The notes below the pieces were generated by a model. The model did not search any database and had not been told where the DNA came from. It saw nothing but the letters and a program-made list of their open reading frames with translations. This document shows, in pieces, positions 8,633 to 16,828 of a stretch of 52,170 nucleotides of DNA. Position 1 is the stretch's first letter, and every line of letters starts with the position of its first letter. Made by a program: the position numbers and the translations under genes. The DNA comes from Streptomyces sp. Ru73 (GTDB lineage Bacteria; Actinomycetota; Actinomycetes; Streptomycetales; Streptomycetaceae), in NCBI RefSeq assembly GCF_002920575.1, contig NZ_PQSQ01000056.1:1-52170 (forward strand), given 5' to 3'.

Positions 8633-9439
8633 TCAGTTGCTGTTGTGCTCGCGCAGCGCCTTCTGGATCGTGCGCATGACCTCGCTGAGCGGGGCGTCCG
8701 TACGCGCCACCGTCACCAGCACCTCGCCCTCCCGGGCCGCCGTCGCGGCCGGCGGCGGGCTCGCGGGCGTACGCCCCGCCCCGATGCCCGTCCCGAACGT
8801 CTCCCGGACGATCGCGAAGGCGTGGTCGAGCTGCGCCTCCACGTCCCCCTGGGCGCCCGCCCTGAGCCAGCGCCGCAGGACGTGGTTGTGCGCGGTGACC
8901 ACGGCGGACGCGGCGACCTCGGCCAGCAGCGGGTCGTCGTTGCCCTCGCGGTGCGCCCCCTCGTCGAAGTGGCCCAGGAGGTAGCGCGTGAAGAGCCGCT
9001 CGTACCGGGCCACCGAGGCGATCTCCGCCTCGCGCAGCGTCGGCACCTCACGGGTCAGGCGGTAGCGGGCCACCGACACGGCCGGCGAGGCCGCGTACAT
9101 CCGCATGACTTCCTTGATCCCGCGGCAGACCGTGTCCAGCGGGTTCTCGTGGGCCGGTGCCGCGTCCAGCACCGCCTCGGCCCGTACGAGGGTGTCGTCG
9201 TGGTCGGGGAAGATCGCCTCTTCCTTGGAGCGGAAGTGGCGGAAAAACGTCCGTCGTGCGACGCCCGCCGCCGCGGCGATCTCGTCGACGGTCGTCGCCT
9301 CGTAGCCCTTTGTCGCGAACAGCTCCATCGCCGCCGCCGCCAATTCGCGGCGCATCTTGAGCCGCTGGGCGGCCGCGCGGCGAGAGCCGGGGGTGGTGTC
9401 GTTTCCGTCGGAAGGCTGCGTACGAGCGGGCTGGGACAT
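8633..9439 (-). CDS. TetR/AcrR-family transcriptional regulator
   Basis: This one-component regulator has an N-terminal helix-turn-helix (RRELAAAAMELFATKGYEATTVDEIAAAAGVARRTFFRHF is the region, about residues 28-66) and a variable ligand-binding domain, ending in an Ala/Pro-rich tail and a short terminal helix. The ATG at 9439 (MSQPART) gives 268 residues; an in-frame ATG at 9457 is almost as good and neither has a strong ribosome site. It lies between the ccr operon and the 3-hydroxyacyl-CoA dehydrogenase gene, all on the minus strand, so it probably controls one or both in response to an acyl-CoA (inference). Confidence 0.88.
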   Translation of the reverse strand: MSQPARTQPSDGNDTTPGSRRAAAQRLKMRRELAAAAMELFATKGYEATTVDEIAAAAGVARRTFFRHFRSKEEAIFPDHDDTLVRAEAVLDAAPAHENPLDTVCRGIKEVMRMYAASPAVSVARYRLTREVPTLREAEIASVARYERLFTRYLLGHFDEGAHREGNDDPLLAEVAASAVVTAHNHVLRRWLRAGAQGDVEAQLDHAFAIVRETFGTGIGAGRTPASPPPAATAAREGEVLVTVARTDAPLSEVMRTIQKALREHNSN

Positions 9440-9557
9440 GTGGGGACGGTACTTCATATTCCCGCGGCCTGCGGCATTCGCCCTGGGAACGGGCGGCCAG
9501 GAGGCCGCGGACGGGCCACCCCGAGGGTCGAGCAGCCCGCCCCAGCCACCCCCGGCG

Positions 9558-11384
9558 TCAGCGCTTGGCGTACTCACGGAAGCCGCGGCCGGTCTTGCGG
9601 CCGAGGCAGCCCGCGGCGACGAGGTGCTCCAGCAGCGGCGCCGGGGCCAGGCCCGGGTCGCGGAACTCCTGGTGCAGCACCTTCTCGATGGCCAGCGAGA
9701 CGTCCAGGCCCACCACGTCGAGCAGTTCGAACGGGCCCATCGGGTAGCCGCCGCCCAGCTTCATCGCGGTGTCGATCTCGTCCGGCGAGGCGTAGTGCTC
9801 CTGGACCATCTTCACCGCGTTGTTCAGGTACGGGAAGAGCAGCGCGTTCACGATGAAGCCCGCCCGGTCGCCGCAGTCCACCGGGTGCTTGCGCACCTGG
9901 GCGCAGACCGCGCGCACCGTCGCGTGCACGTCGTCGGCGGTCAGCACCGTCCGGACGACCTCGACCAGCTTCATCGCCGGCGCCGGGTTGAAGAAGTGCA
10001 TCCCGATGACGTCCTGCGGGCGCGAGGTGGCCCGCGCGCAGGCCACGACCGGCAGCGAGGAGGTGGTGGTGGCCAGCACGGCGCCCGGCTTGCAGACCTT
10101 GTCCAGCGTCCCGAACAGCTGCTGCTTGACCTCCAGGTCCTCGGCCACCGCCTCGACCGCGAGGTCCACGTCGGCGAAGGCGTCCAGCGAGTCCGCCGGG
10201 GTGATCGCCGCGAGCGCCGCGTCCCTGGCCTCCTCGGTCATCCGGCCCTTGGCCACCGAGCGGCCCAGCGACTTCTCGATCCGGGCCTTGGCCCTCTCCG
10301 CCTTCTCCTGGCTGCGGGCCGCCAGCACGACCGAGAAGCCGGACTTCGCGAAGACCTCCGCGATGCCGCTGGCCATCGTCCCGGAACCGGCCACGCCGAC
10401 GCTGCGCACGGTGCGCGCGCCGACCGCCTCGTGGCTCTCCGCCGGGGTCTCGCCGTCCGGCACGACCGCCGCGGAGCCGGGCGCCTCGTACGTGTAGAAG
10501 CCGCGGCCCGCCTTGCGGCCGGTCAGGCCCGCCTCGGCGAGCTGGCCGAGGATCGGTGCAGGGGCGTGCAGCCGGTCGTGCGAGGCCGCGTACATCGCCT
10601 GCAGCACCGTACGGGCGGTGTCGATGCCGATCAGGTCCAGCAGTGCGAGCGGGCCCATGGGCAGCCCGCAGCCCAGGCGCATCGCCGCGTCGATGTCCTC
10701 ACGGGTGGCGTACTTCGCCTCGTACATCGCGGCGGCCTGGTTCAGGTACCCGAAGAGCAGGCCGTCGGCGACGAAGCCGGGCCGGTCGCCCACCGCGATC
10801 GGGTCCTTGCCCAGCTCGCGGGCGAGCTCGGTGACGGCGGCCACGGCGGTCGGCGCGGTCAGCACGGAGGAGGCGACCTCGACCAGCTTCATGGCCGGGG
10901 CCGGGGCGAAGAAGTGCAGGCCGAGCACGCGCTCGGGGCGCTGCGAGTCGGCGGCCAGCCGGGTCACCGAGAGGGAGTTGGTGCCGGTGGCCAGCACCGT
11001 GTCCGGGCGGACGATGCCGTCGAGTGCGGTGATGATCTGCCGCTTGAGCTCGTAGTCCTCCGGGACCACCTCGATCACCAGGTCGGCGTCTGCGGCCGCC
11101 TGCAGGTCGGAGAAGGTGCGGAACCGGGCCAGCACGTCGGCCCGCTCCCGCTCGGTGAGCCGCTCGCGGCGCACGGCGCGGGCGGTGGACGACTCCAGGG
11201 CGGCGACGGAGCGGCGGACCGCGGCGTCGTCGATGTCGATGCCGATGACCTCACGGCCGGCGCGGGCGAGCACCTCGGCGATGCCGGTGCCCATCGTGCC
11301 CAGGCCGACGACGGCGACGGTCGCGATACCGGATGCGGCGGTGGCGGGGGACAGGGGCGAATCAGGGGTGGACGAGAGGCCCAT
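9558..11384 (-). CDS. Tandem-duplicated 3-hydroxybutyryl/3-hydroxyacyl-CoA dehydrogenase
   Basis: The 608-residue protein is two complete 3-hydroxyacyl-CoA dehydrogenases in tandem. Each half has a Rossmann NAD loop (VGLGTMGTGIAEVLARAG near residue 22; VAGSGTMASGIAEVFAKSG near 318), a catalytic HFF(A/N)PAPAMKLVEV segment, and a C-terminal dimer domain with RPGFVADGLLF or RAGFIVNALLF and MRLGCGLPMGP or MKLGGGYPMGP. It would interconvert acetoacetyl-CoA and 3-hydroxybutyryl-CoA, feeding crotonyl-CoA to Ccr. The ATG at 11384 has GGAG upstream; the frame stays open further 5' but without homology. Confidence 0.92.
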   Translation of the reverse strand: MGLSSTPDSPLSPATAASGIATVAVVGLGTMGTGIAEVLARAGREVIGIDIDDAAVRRSVAALESSTARAVRRERLTERERADVLARFRTFSDLQAAADADLVIEVVPEDYELKRQIITALDGIVRPDTVLATGTNSLSVTRLAADSQRPERVLGLHFFAPAPAMKLVEVASSVLTAPTAVAAVTELARELGKDPIAVGDRPGFVADGLLFGYLNQAAAMYEAKYATREDIDAAMRLGCGLPMGPLALLDLIGIDTARTVLQAMYAASHDRLHAPAPILGQLAEAGLTGRKAGRGFYTYEAPGSAAVVPDGETPAESHEAVGARTVRSVGVAGSGTMASGIAEVFAKSGFSVVLAARSQEKAERAKARIEKSLGRSVAKGRMTEEARDAALAAITPADSLDAFADVDLAVEAVAEDLEVKQQLFGTLDKVCKPGAVLATTTSSLPVVACARATSRPQDVIGMHFFNPAPAMKLVEVVRTVLTADDVHATVRAVCAQVRKHPVDCGDRAGFIVNALLFPYLNNAVKMVQEHYASPDEIDTAMKLGGGYPMGPFELLDVVGLDVSLAIEKVLHQEFRDPGLAPAPLLEHLVAAGCLGRKTGRGFREYAKR

Positions 11385-11715
11385 CACGAGACTCCAGAGG
11401 GTGTTCCCCTGCGGGCAGGGGAGAGGTGACGACTGAGGGTGAGCGCACACGCGGTCGACGCGGTCGAAGGGCGCGTACGGAGGGAGCTGCGCGGCGGACC
11501 CTGTCCCGGGGTCACTGCCGGTCACTCGGCTGTGTGTCGTGCTGTGCGGTGCCGAACCGACTTCACTCATGGCGGCTGCGTCACCAGGCCGCCGGAGCAG
11601 GGGTGCTGCTCGTGCCAGCAGATTAACTCGCGGGTAATGGCAAGCGCCAGGGGGAAAGGGGGGAATTAATCTGTGGCGCGGACCACGCGGAGGCAGCCGG
11701 GGAGGAGCACCACAA
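11385..11715. promoter_or_regulatory. Divergent promoter region with ACTCGCGGGT site
   Basis: This gene-free stretch lies between the 3-hydroxyacyl-CoA dehydrogenase gene (leftward) and the HEAT-repeat gene (rightward). The sequence TTAACTCGCGGGTAA at 11624-11637 resembles the perfect palindrome upstream of ccr (core 11626-11635, one base different in the 10-bp core). A purine-rich run AGGGGGAAAGGGGGGAATTAA follows at about 11648. The GGAGGAG ribosome site of the HEAT gene is at 11701. Confidence 0.45.
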
Positions 11716-12327
11716 ATGGAAGACCACTTCCACGAGTTGACCGACCGAGTACGGAGCGAGCTCCGGTCGCCGGCCGATCTCGTCACCTACGAGCGCCTGC
11801 TGGGCCTCGCACGCAAGAACACCCCGGCGGGCAGAGAAGAGCTGGCCAGGATGCTCACGGCGGTCGAGCGACCGCTCTGGACCCGCGAGATCGCCGCCTT
11901 CTCCCTCGGCTGCGCCGGGGACCGCCGGGCCTTCGAGACGCTCGTCCTGCTGCTGAACTACCGCGACCCGGTCCGCTGCGCCACGGCCGCGCACGCGCTC
12001 GCCCGGCTCGGCGACCCCCGCACGGCCCGCGCCGCCGCGGCCCTCGCGACCAACCCGCTCCGCACCGCGTACGCCCTCCACCCGGTGCGCCTGCTGGCCG
12101 ACCTCCGCGCTCCCGAGTCCGTCCCCGCCCTCATCTCCACCCTCGAACGCCTCCTCACCCCGCACACGCCGTACTGGCGCGTCGCCCTGGCCTGCGTGGA
12201 GGGCCTCGGCGCGCTCGGCGACCGGCGCGCCGTCCCGGCCCTCACCTCGGCCCTGGACCACCCGCGGCTGGCGGCGGCGGCCGCCGCCTCACTGGCACGG
12301 CTGGACAGCGGCCGCAACGGCGGCTGA
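11716..12327 (+). CDS. HEAT-repeat protein of unknown function
   Basis: The 203-residue soluble protein is built of paired helices with the HEAT/PBS-lyase pattern: repeated R-x-A-A-x-x-L-x-x-L-G-D-x-R-A phrases such as AAHALARLGDPRTARAA and GLGALGDRRAVPALTSAL. Such solenoids act as protein-binding scaffolds; no catalytic motif is seen. GGAGGAG lies 9 bases before the ATG. It is transcribed away from the 3-hydroxyacyl-CoA dehydrogenase gene and ends about 57 bases before a convergent GNAT remnant, so it appears monocistronic. The partner is unknown. Confidence 0.85.
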   Translation: MEDHFHELTDRVRSELRSPADLVTYERLLGLARKNTPAGREELARMLTAVERPLWTREIAAFSLGCAGDRRAFETLVLLLNYRDPVRCATAAHALARLGDPRTARAAAALATNPLRTAYALHPVRLLADLRAPESVPALISTLERLLTPHTPYWRVALACVEGLGALGDRRAVPALTSALDHPRLAAAAAASLARLDSGRNGG

Positions 12328-12333
12328 GTGGCC

Positions 12334-12388
12334 GCGCTACAGGGGCCCGAGCGGCGGCGCGCTACGGGGCCGGGCGGCGGCGCACTAC
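12334..12388. repeat. Short tandem repeat between convergent genes
   Basis: Two and a half imperfect copies of a unit of about 24 bases (GCGCTACAGGGGCCCGAGCGGCGG, counting changes) lie between the HEAT gene stop and the GNAT remnant; the last copy contains the GNAT stop codon. Such GC-rich units in a convergent intergenic gap may serve as a weak terminator or be replication slippage. Confidence 0.5.
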
Positions 12389-12911
12389 AGAGGACGCGCG
12401 TACCGGACCTCCGGCACGCGGGCGCCGGCGATCTCCTCGGCCTCCTCGGCGCCGTCCGGCGCGAAGCCCGCCCGTTCGTAGAAGCGGCGTGCGCGGGCGT
12501 TGTGCTTCAGCACCCACAGGCGCATCCCGGCGTGGCCGTGCTCCCGGCGAGGCCGAGCGAGGCACTCATCAAGGCACGGCCGACGCCCGTGCCGGCCCGC
12601 TCGGGACACACGTACAGGGCGTACAGCTCCGCGTGCCCCGGGGCCCGGCGGCCGGTCGCCGCGTCCCGGTACGGCCCGAAGGCGGCCCAGCCGGTCACCG
12701 AACCGGCCTGCTCCGCCACGAGGTTCACCACGTCACCGGGTGCCCGGGTGAACAACTCCCGCCGCCGCCCAGCCTCTTCGGCGACGTCCAGCCCGTCGAG
12801 GAACGGCTGCGGCACCAGTCCGGCGTACGCCCACTGCCAGCCGCGCACCCTGATCGCACACACCGCGCCGATGTCGTCCTCCGTCATCCGTCGCACCCGC
12901 GGCTCACCCAT
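12385..12911 (-). pseudogene. GNAT-family N-acetyltransferase, frameshifted
   Basis: The N-terminal part (ATG at 12911, MGEPRVRRMTEDDIGAVCAI) runs in one frame through the acetyl-CoA loop (CPERAGTGVGRALM) and then meets a stop near 12507. The missing last third (EHGHAGMRLWVLKHNARA, RRFYERAGFAPDG) continues in another frame to a TAG at 12385. Joining them gives a normal GNAT of about 175 residues. The shift, equivalent to one lost base, lies at about 12545-12565 in GC-rich sequence. It could be a real mutation or a base-calling error; both halves still look conserved. Confidence 0.8.
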
Positions 12912-12975
12912 GCGGGCAGGCTAGGTGGCCCGGTACGGGGTGTCGTGGGATTTTCCCGGGCGCGGCAGGGCGGGC

Positions 12976-13008
12976 TTGACCTTGACGCCGGCGGCAGGGT
13001 TCCAGACT
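12976..13008 (+). promoter_or_regulatory. MerR-type promoter/operator of the SDR gene
   Basis: A TTGACC -35 element at 12976-12981 is followed by an imperfect palindrome (12980-12999, CCTTGACGCC against GGCGGCAGGG, 8 of 10 pairs) and a CAGACT -10-like hexamer at 13003-13008. The long spacer filled by a palindrome is the hallmark of MerR-controlled promoters. The expected transcription start falls almost on the SDR ATG at 13016, so the mRNA would be leaderless, in keeping with the absence of a ribosome site. Confidence 0.6.
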
Positions 13009-13015
13009 GCCCGGC

Positions 13016-13777
13016 ATGAGCGAAGAGAAGCAGGAGTTCGCCGGGCGGGCCGTGGTGGTCACCGGGGCCGGCACCGGCATCGGACGGGCCACCGCACGGG
13101 CCTTCGCGGCGGCGGGGGCGCGGGTGGTGGCGGTCGGGCGGCGCCCCGAGCCGCTGGCGGAGGCGGCGGCCGGGCACCCCGGGATCACGCCGTACGCGGC
13201 GGACATCACCGCCGACGGGGCGGCCGAACGCATCGCCGCGTACGCGGTCGACACCTGCGGGCGGCTGGACGTGCTGGTCAACAACGCGGGGATCGTGCGG
13301 AGCGGGGCACTGGGGACCTTCACGCAGGAGTCGGTCGGGCCGCAGCTCGCGACCAACCTGGTGGCCCCCGTGCTGCTGACCCAGGCGGCACTCCCGCACC
13401 TGGAGCGCGCCGGCGGCGTCGTGGTCAACGTCTCGACCGCCGTCGGCCAGCGGGCCTGGCCCGGCAACGCCGTCTACGCCGCGAGCAAGGCCGGCCTGGA
13501 CACCCTGACCCGCAGCTGGGCGGTGGAACTGGCGCCCCGCGGCATACGGGTCGTCGGCGTCGCGCCCGGCGCCGTAGAAACCCCGATCGGCACCCACCAG
13601 GGCCTGTCACCGGAGCGCCTGGCGGCCGTCCGCGCCTGGCAGATCGACCGCACGCCGCTGGGCCGCCTGGGGCGCCCGGAGGAGGTGGCGGCAGCGGTGC
13701 TGCAGCTCGCCTCCCCGGACGCCGCGTTCGTCACGGGCGCGATTCTGCCGGTGGACGGGGGTGCGCTGGTGGGGTGA
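13016..13777 (+). CDS. SDR-family NAD(P)-dependent oxidoreductase
   Basis: This 253-residue classical short-chain dehydrogenase/reductase has all key motifs: TGAGTGIG cofactor loop (about residues 17-24), VNNAG (about 90), the catalytic Ser in NVSTAVG, YAASK with the Tyr/Lys pair, and a C-terminal ILPVDGG strand. The substrate is unknown. It lacks a Shine-Dalgarno sequence, consistent with the MerR-like leaderless promoter upstream. Its 3' end overlaps the convergent MerR gene by 47 bases, so the pair is probably a regulator and its target. Confidence 0.92.
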   Translation: MSEEKQEFAGRAVVVTGAGTGIGRATARAFAAAGARVVAVGRRPEPLAEAAAGHPGITPYAADITADGAAERIAAYAVDTCGRLDVLVNNAGIVRSGALGTFTQESVGPQLATNLVAPVLLTQAALPHLERAGGVVVNVSTAVGQRAWPGNAVYAASKAGLDTLTRSWAVELAPRGIRVVGVAPGAVETPIGTHQGLSPERLAAVRAWQIDRTPLGRLGRPEEVAAAVLQLASPDAAFVTGAILPVDGGALVG

Positions 13778-14144
13778 GGGGTGCACGGGGCGGCGGGGGC
13801 GTGGCCGCTTCCAGGGCTTGGGCCAGGCGGTTGCGGGCCTCTGTCTGGGCGGCCAGGCGGGCGTCGATCCGGGCGAGGCGGTCCCGGGCGACGGCCAGGC
13901 CCTCGGGGGACGGCGGGGCGGTCGTCATGTCGCCGTCCAGGCAGCCGGCGAAGCAGCGCACGTCGGCCAGCGTGAGGCCGGTGTCCAGCAGGTACCGGAT
14001 GTTCCGCACCCGTACGGCCGCCCGCTCGTCGTAGTCGCGGTAGCCGTTGGCCTCGCGCGTGGAGCCGATCAGCCCCTCCTGCTCGTAATGGCGCAGCGCA
14101 CGCGGCGTCGTCCCCGTGGCCGCTGCCAGTTCCCCGATCCGCAC
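13731..14144 (-). CDS. MerR-family transcriptional regulator
   Basis: This 137-residue regulator has the MerR winged-helix domain at its start (RIGELAAATGTTPRALRHYEQEGLI) followed by the second wing (NGYRDYDERAAVRVRNIRYL), a dimerisation coiled coil (residues about 85-115) and a proline-rich tail. The effector region contains Cys residues (VRCFAGCLDGD), but no clear metal site. It starts at a GTG. It is convergent with the SDR gene and overlaps it by 47 bases, yet a MerR-type operator sits at the far, 5' end of that gene. Confidence 0.88.
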   Translation of the reverse strand: MRIGELAAATGTTPRALRHYEQEGLIGSTREANGYRDYDERAAVRVRNIRYLLDTGLTLADVRCFAGCLDGDMTTAPPSPEGLAVARDRLARIDARLAAQTEARNRLAQALEAATPPPPRAPLTPPAHPRPPAESRP

Positions 14145-14177
14145 CCGGTCACCGTACGGTGCGGGGCCGCGCCGCGC

Positions 14178-15011
14178 CTAGCGGCCCCACGCCGAGCGCA
14201 GCGTCACCCCGTACCGGGTGCGCAGCCTGCGCACCTCCCAGACGGCGAGCGCGGTGACGGACAGCGGGCCGCCGAGGAGGAAGGGCACGAAGACCACGGG
14301 CGGGGCCACCACGTCGGGCCCGTCGACGAGTTGCACGACGAAGAGCGACCAGACCAGGAGCGGCGAGAGCACGGCGGGCAGCAGCTCGTGGACGTCCGCG
14401 GTGCGGAAGCAGGAGTTCAGGCCGCGTACGGCGGCCACGAGGGTGAAGCAGGCGGCCGAGACGAGCACGCACAGGCACACCAGGCCGCCCGCGAGGAACG
14501 CCGCGGCCATGATCAGCCCGCTGATCAGCGTGCCGGCCGTGGTGCCGAAGAAGCCGCCGAAGAAGTCATGCGCGCCGATCATCGAGGTCGACACGGCGTC
14601 GCCCCTGAGGACGGCGGTCATCAGCCACACCAGCCCGGCCCCGAGGGGCAGCGCGGCGAGCGCCCGGAGCGGCCCGCCGACCCGGCGCGCGTACATCCGG
14701 CCCAGCGGCCGCCGCGCCCCGAGGCAGAACACCGTGATCCCCACCGTGCCGCACACCAGCAGCACGCCGCACCCGATGAGCAGGTTCAGCAGCTGGCCGA
14801 ACAGGTAGTCGGCGCGGCCCTCGCGCAGCGGGTAGGTGAGCAGGAGCCACGCCGTGGCCGCCAGCCCCAGTGCCGTACGGATCGCCCGTACCCGCGCGAT
14901 CAGCGGGTCCTCGATCAGGTCCGCGCGGGTCGGCGTGGTCAGCGCCGCTGCCAGGGACAGCGGCCCGGGCAGGCCGGAACGGACGGTACTCATGCGCTGC
15001 CGGACACCCAC
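14178..15011 (-). CDS. Polytopic membrane protein of unknown function
   Basis: The 277-residue protein has about six hydrophobic segments (for example ALGLAATAWLLLTY, LLNLLIGCGVLLVCG, ALPLGAGLVWLMTAV, LIMAAAFLAGGLVCLCVLV, LLPAVLSPLLVWSLFVV, PPVVFVPFLLGGPLSV) and a basic C-terminus. I recognise no family motif. The GTG at 15011 is chosen because GGGGGAG lies 8 bases upstream; an ATG at 14993 is also in frame. It lies 33 bases after MerR's start on the same strand, so the two may be co-transcribed. Confidence 0.75.
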   Translation of the reverse strand: MGVRQRMSTVRSGLPGPLSLAAALTTPTRADLIEDPLIARVRAIRTALGLAATAWLLLTYPLREGRADYLFGQLLNLLIGCGVLLVCGTVGITVFCLGARRPLGRMYARRVGGPLRALAALPLGAGLVWLMTAVLRGDAVSTSMIGAHDFFGGFFGTTAGTLISGLIMAAAFLAGGLVCLCVLVSAACFTLVAAVRGLNSCFRTADVHELLPAVLSPLLVWSLFVVQLVDGPDVVAPPVVFVPFLLGGPLSVTALAVWEVRRLRTRYGVTLRSAWGR

Positions 15012-15144
15012 GTGCTCTGCTCCCCCGGAATCCCCGTATCCCCATGTCCCCGTGCCGCCGTCACCGGCGGGCGGATCGATACCTTAAACGATCATCGTGC
15101 GGGCGGGCCCGGGAGCCGGGCGGAGCAGCGCCGGCCGGGTGGCG

Positions 15145-16230
15145 TCAGAGCAGCGTCAGCTGGGTGGCGCCGGCCGCCGCGCCCGTCGAGTCGGCCGCTC
15201 CCGCGGGGCCGGTCTGGGCCGGCACCCGGTGGGCCGGGCGGCGCGTGATACGGCGGTGCGCCGCGGGGCGCGCGGGGCCGATGCCGTACTCGGCGGCCAG
15301 CTCGTGGACCTGGCGGGTGATCCGCCGCTGGTACCACTTGGGAGCGTACGCACCGTCCGCGTACAGGCGCTCGTACCGCCGCACCAGATGGGGGTGATGG
15401 TGCTCCAGCCACGCCATGAACCACTCGCGGGCGCCCGGCCTGAGGTGCAGCACCAGCGGCGTCACGGAGGACGCGCCGGCCGCCGCGATGGCCCGCACCG
15501 TGGCGCGCAGCTGGTCCGGGTGGTCACCGAGGAAGGGGATGACGGGGGCCATCAGGACGCCGCAGCCGATGCCGTGCCCGGTGAGGGTGCGGACGGCGTC
15601 CAGACGCCGCTCCGGGGACGGCGTACCGGGCTCCACCGTGCGCCACAGCTCGCGGTCCAGGAAGCCGACCGACATCGAGATGCCGACGTCGGTGACCTCG
15701 GCCGCCTCGCGCAGCAGGTCCAGGTCGCGGAGGATCAGCGTGCCCTTGGTGAGGATCGAGAAGGGGTTCGCGTGGTCGCGGAGGGCGCCGATGATGCCGG
15801 GCATCAGGCGGTAGCGGCCCTCGGCCCGCTGGTAGCAGTCGACGTTGGTGCCCATGGCGATGTGCTCGCCGCGCCAGCGTCTTCCGGACAGCTCGCGTCT
15901 GAGCAGGTCCGGCGCGTTGACCTTGACCACGATCTGGCTGTCGAACCCGAGTCCGGTGTCCAGGTCGAGGTAGCTGTGGGTGCGCCGCGCGAAGCAGTAG
16001 ACGCAGGCGTGGGTGCAGCCCCGGTACGGGTTCACCGTCCATTCGAACGGCATGCGGGAGGCGCCCGGCACCCGGTTCACGATCGACTTCGCCCGTACCT
16101 CGTGGAACGTCACGCCCCGGAACTCCGGGGTGTCGATGGTCCGGCTGACCACGTCCGTGCCGAAGAGCGCGGGCGTACGCGGCGGACCTGACGGGTCCGC
16201 CGAGCCCTCGCTCAGATTCTCCCAGCGCAT
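15145..16230 (-). CDS. Rv2578c-family radical SAM protein (SplB-like)
   Basis: The 361-residue protein has the radical SAM cysteine triad C-x3-C-x2-C in NPYRGCTHACVYCFARRTH (about residues 72-79) followed by the spore-photoproduct-lyase-like TKGTLILRDLDLL and VGISMSVGFLD segments. The C-terminal 60 residues are an Ala/Pro-rich tail. It resembles the actinobacterial family typified by M. tuberculosis Rv2578c, of unknown reaction. The ATG follows GGAGG. A LexA-type box lies 44 bases upstream, overlapping a -10-like element, suggesting DNA-damage induction; nucleic-acid repair is a plausible role (inference). Confidence 0.88.
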   Translation of the reverse strand: MRWENLSEGSADPSGPPRTPALFGTDVVSRTIDTPEFRGVTFHEVRAKSIVNRVPGASRMPFEWTVNPYRGCTHACVYCFARRTHSYLDLDTGLGFDSQIVVKVNAPDLLRRELSGRRWRGEHIAMGTNVDCYQRAEGRYRLMPGIIGALRDHANPFSILTKGTLILRDLDLLREAAEVTDVGISMSVGFLDRELWRTVEPGTPSPERRLDAVRTLTGHGIGCGVLMAPVIPFLGDHPDQLRATVRAIAAAGASSVTPLVLHLRPGAREWFMAWLEHHHPHLVRRYERLYADGAYAPKWYQRRITRQVHELAAEYGIGPARPAAHRRITRRPAHRVPAQTGPAGAADSTGAAAGATQLTLL

Positions 16231-16265
16231 CGCGCCTCCTCATGGGTGCTGCGGCCCCCCGCTGC

Positions 16266-16285
16266 CGATAATAGAACAGGTGTTC
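16266..16285 (-). promoter_or_regulatory. LexA/SOS box and -10 upstream of the radical SAM gene
   Basis: On the plus strand GAACAGGTGTTC (16274-16285) fits the Gram-positive SOS box GAAC-N4-GTTC exactly, with perfect 5-bp arms. Directly beside it on the minus strand is TATTAT (about 16268-16273), a good -10 hexamer for the radical SAM gene starting at 16230. A repressor on the box would block RNA polymerase there. The divergent SRPBCC gene starts 100 bases away on the other side. Confidence 0.7.
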
Positions 16286-16384
16286 CCTTGGGTGCTGTCA
16301 ACCCGGATTTGGGCGCGCCGCTCCGGAGTGGTTGGCTTGCCGCACCGCACCACCAGCAAGCGAGCACCCCGGAGGGCAGCAGTC

Positions 16385-16828
16385 ATGGGCCAGGTCGAAG
16401 CCACCACGCAGCGCGAGATCGCGGCGAACGCGGACGACGTCTTCGACGCGCTCGCGGACTACTCGGGCACCCGCCAGAAGCTGCTGCCCGAGCACTTCAG
16501 CGAGTACGAGGTCCGCGAGGGCGGCGACGGCAAGGGCACGCTGGTGCACTGGAAGCTCCAGGCCACCAGCAAGCGCGTCCGGGACTGCCTCCTGGACGTC
16601 GACGAGCCGACCGACGGACAGCTGGTGGAGAAGGACCGCAACTCCTCGATGGTGACCACCTGGACCGTCACCCCGGCCGGCGAGCAGCGCGCCCGGGTCG
16701 TCGTCACCACCACCTGGCAGGGCGCGGGCGGCGTCGGCGGCTTCTTCGAGCGGACCTTCGCACCCAAGGGGCTCGGCCGGATCTACGACGCGCTCCTCGC
16801 CAACCTCGCGGCGCACATGGAGAAGTGA
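16385..16828 (+). CDS. SRPBCC-family (START-like) protein
   Basis: This 147-residue protein has the SRPBCC/polyketide-cyclase-like lipid-binding fold: N-terminal strand-helix (REIAANADDVFDALADYSG), a run of beta strands (GTLVHWKLQATSKRVRDCLLDV), and a long C-terminal helix (GLGRIYDALLANLAAHM). Such proteins bind hydrophobic ligands in a cavity; the ligand is unknown. GGAGGG lies 8-9 bases before the ATG. The frame extends further upstream but overlaps the divergent promoter. It stands alone. Confidence 0.87.
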   Translation: MGQVEATTQREIAANADDVFDALADYSGTRQKLLPEHFSEYEVREGGDGKGTLVHWKLQATSKRVRDCLLDVDEPTDGQLVEKDRNSSMVTTWTVTPAGEQRARVVVTTTWQGAGGVGGFFERTFAPKGLGRIYDALLANLAAHMEK

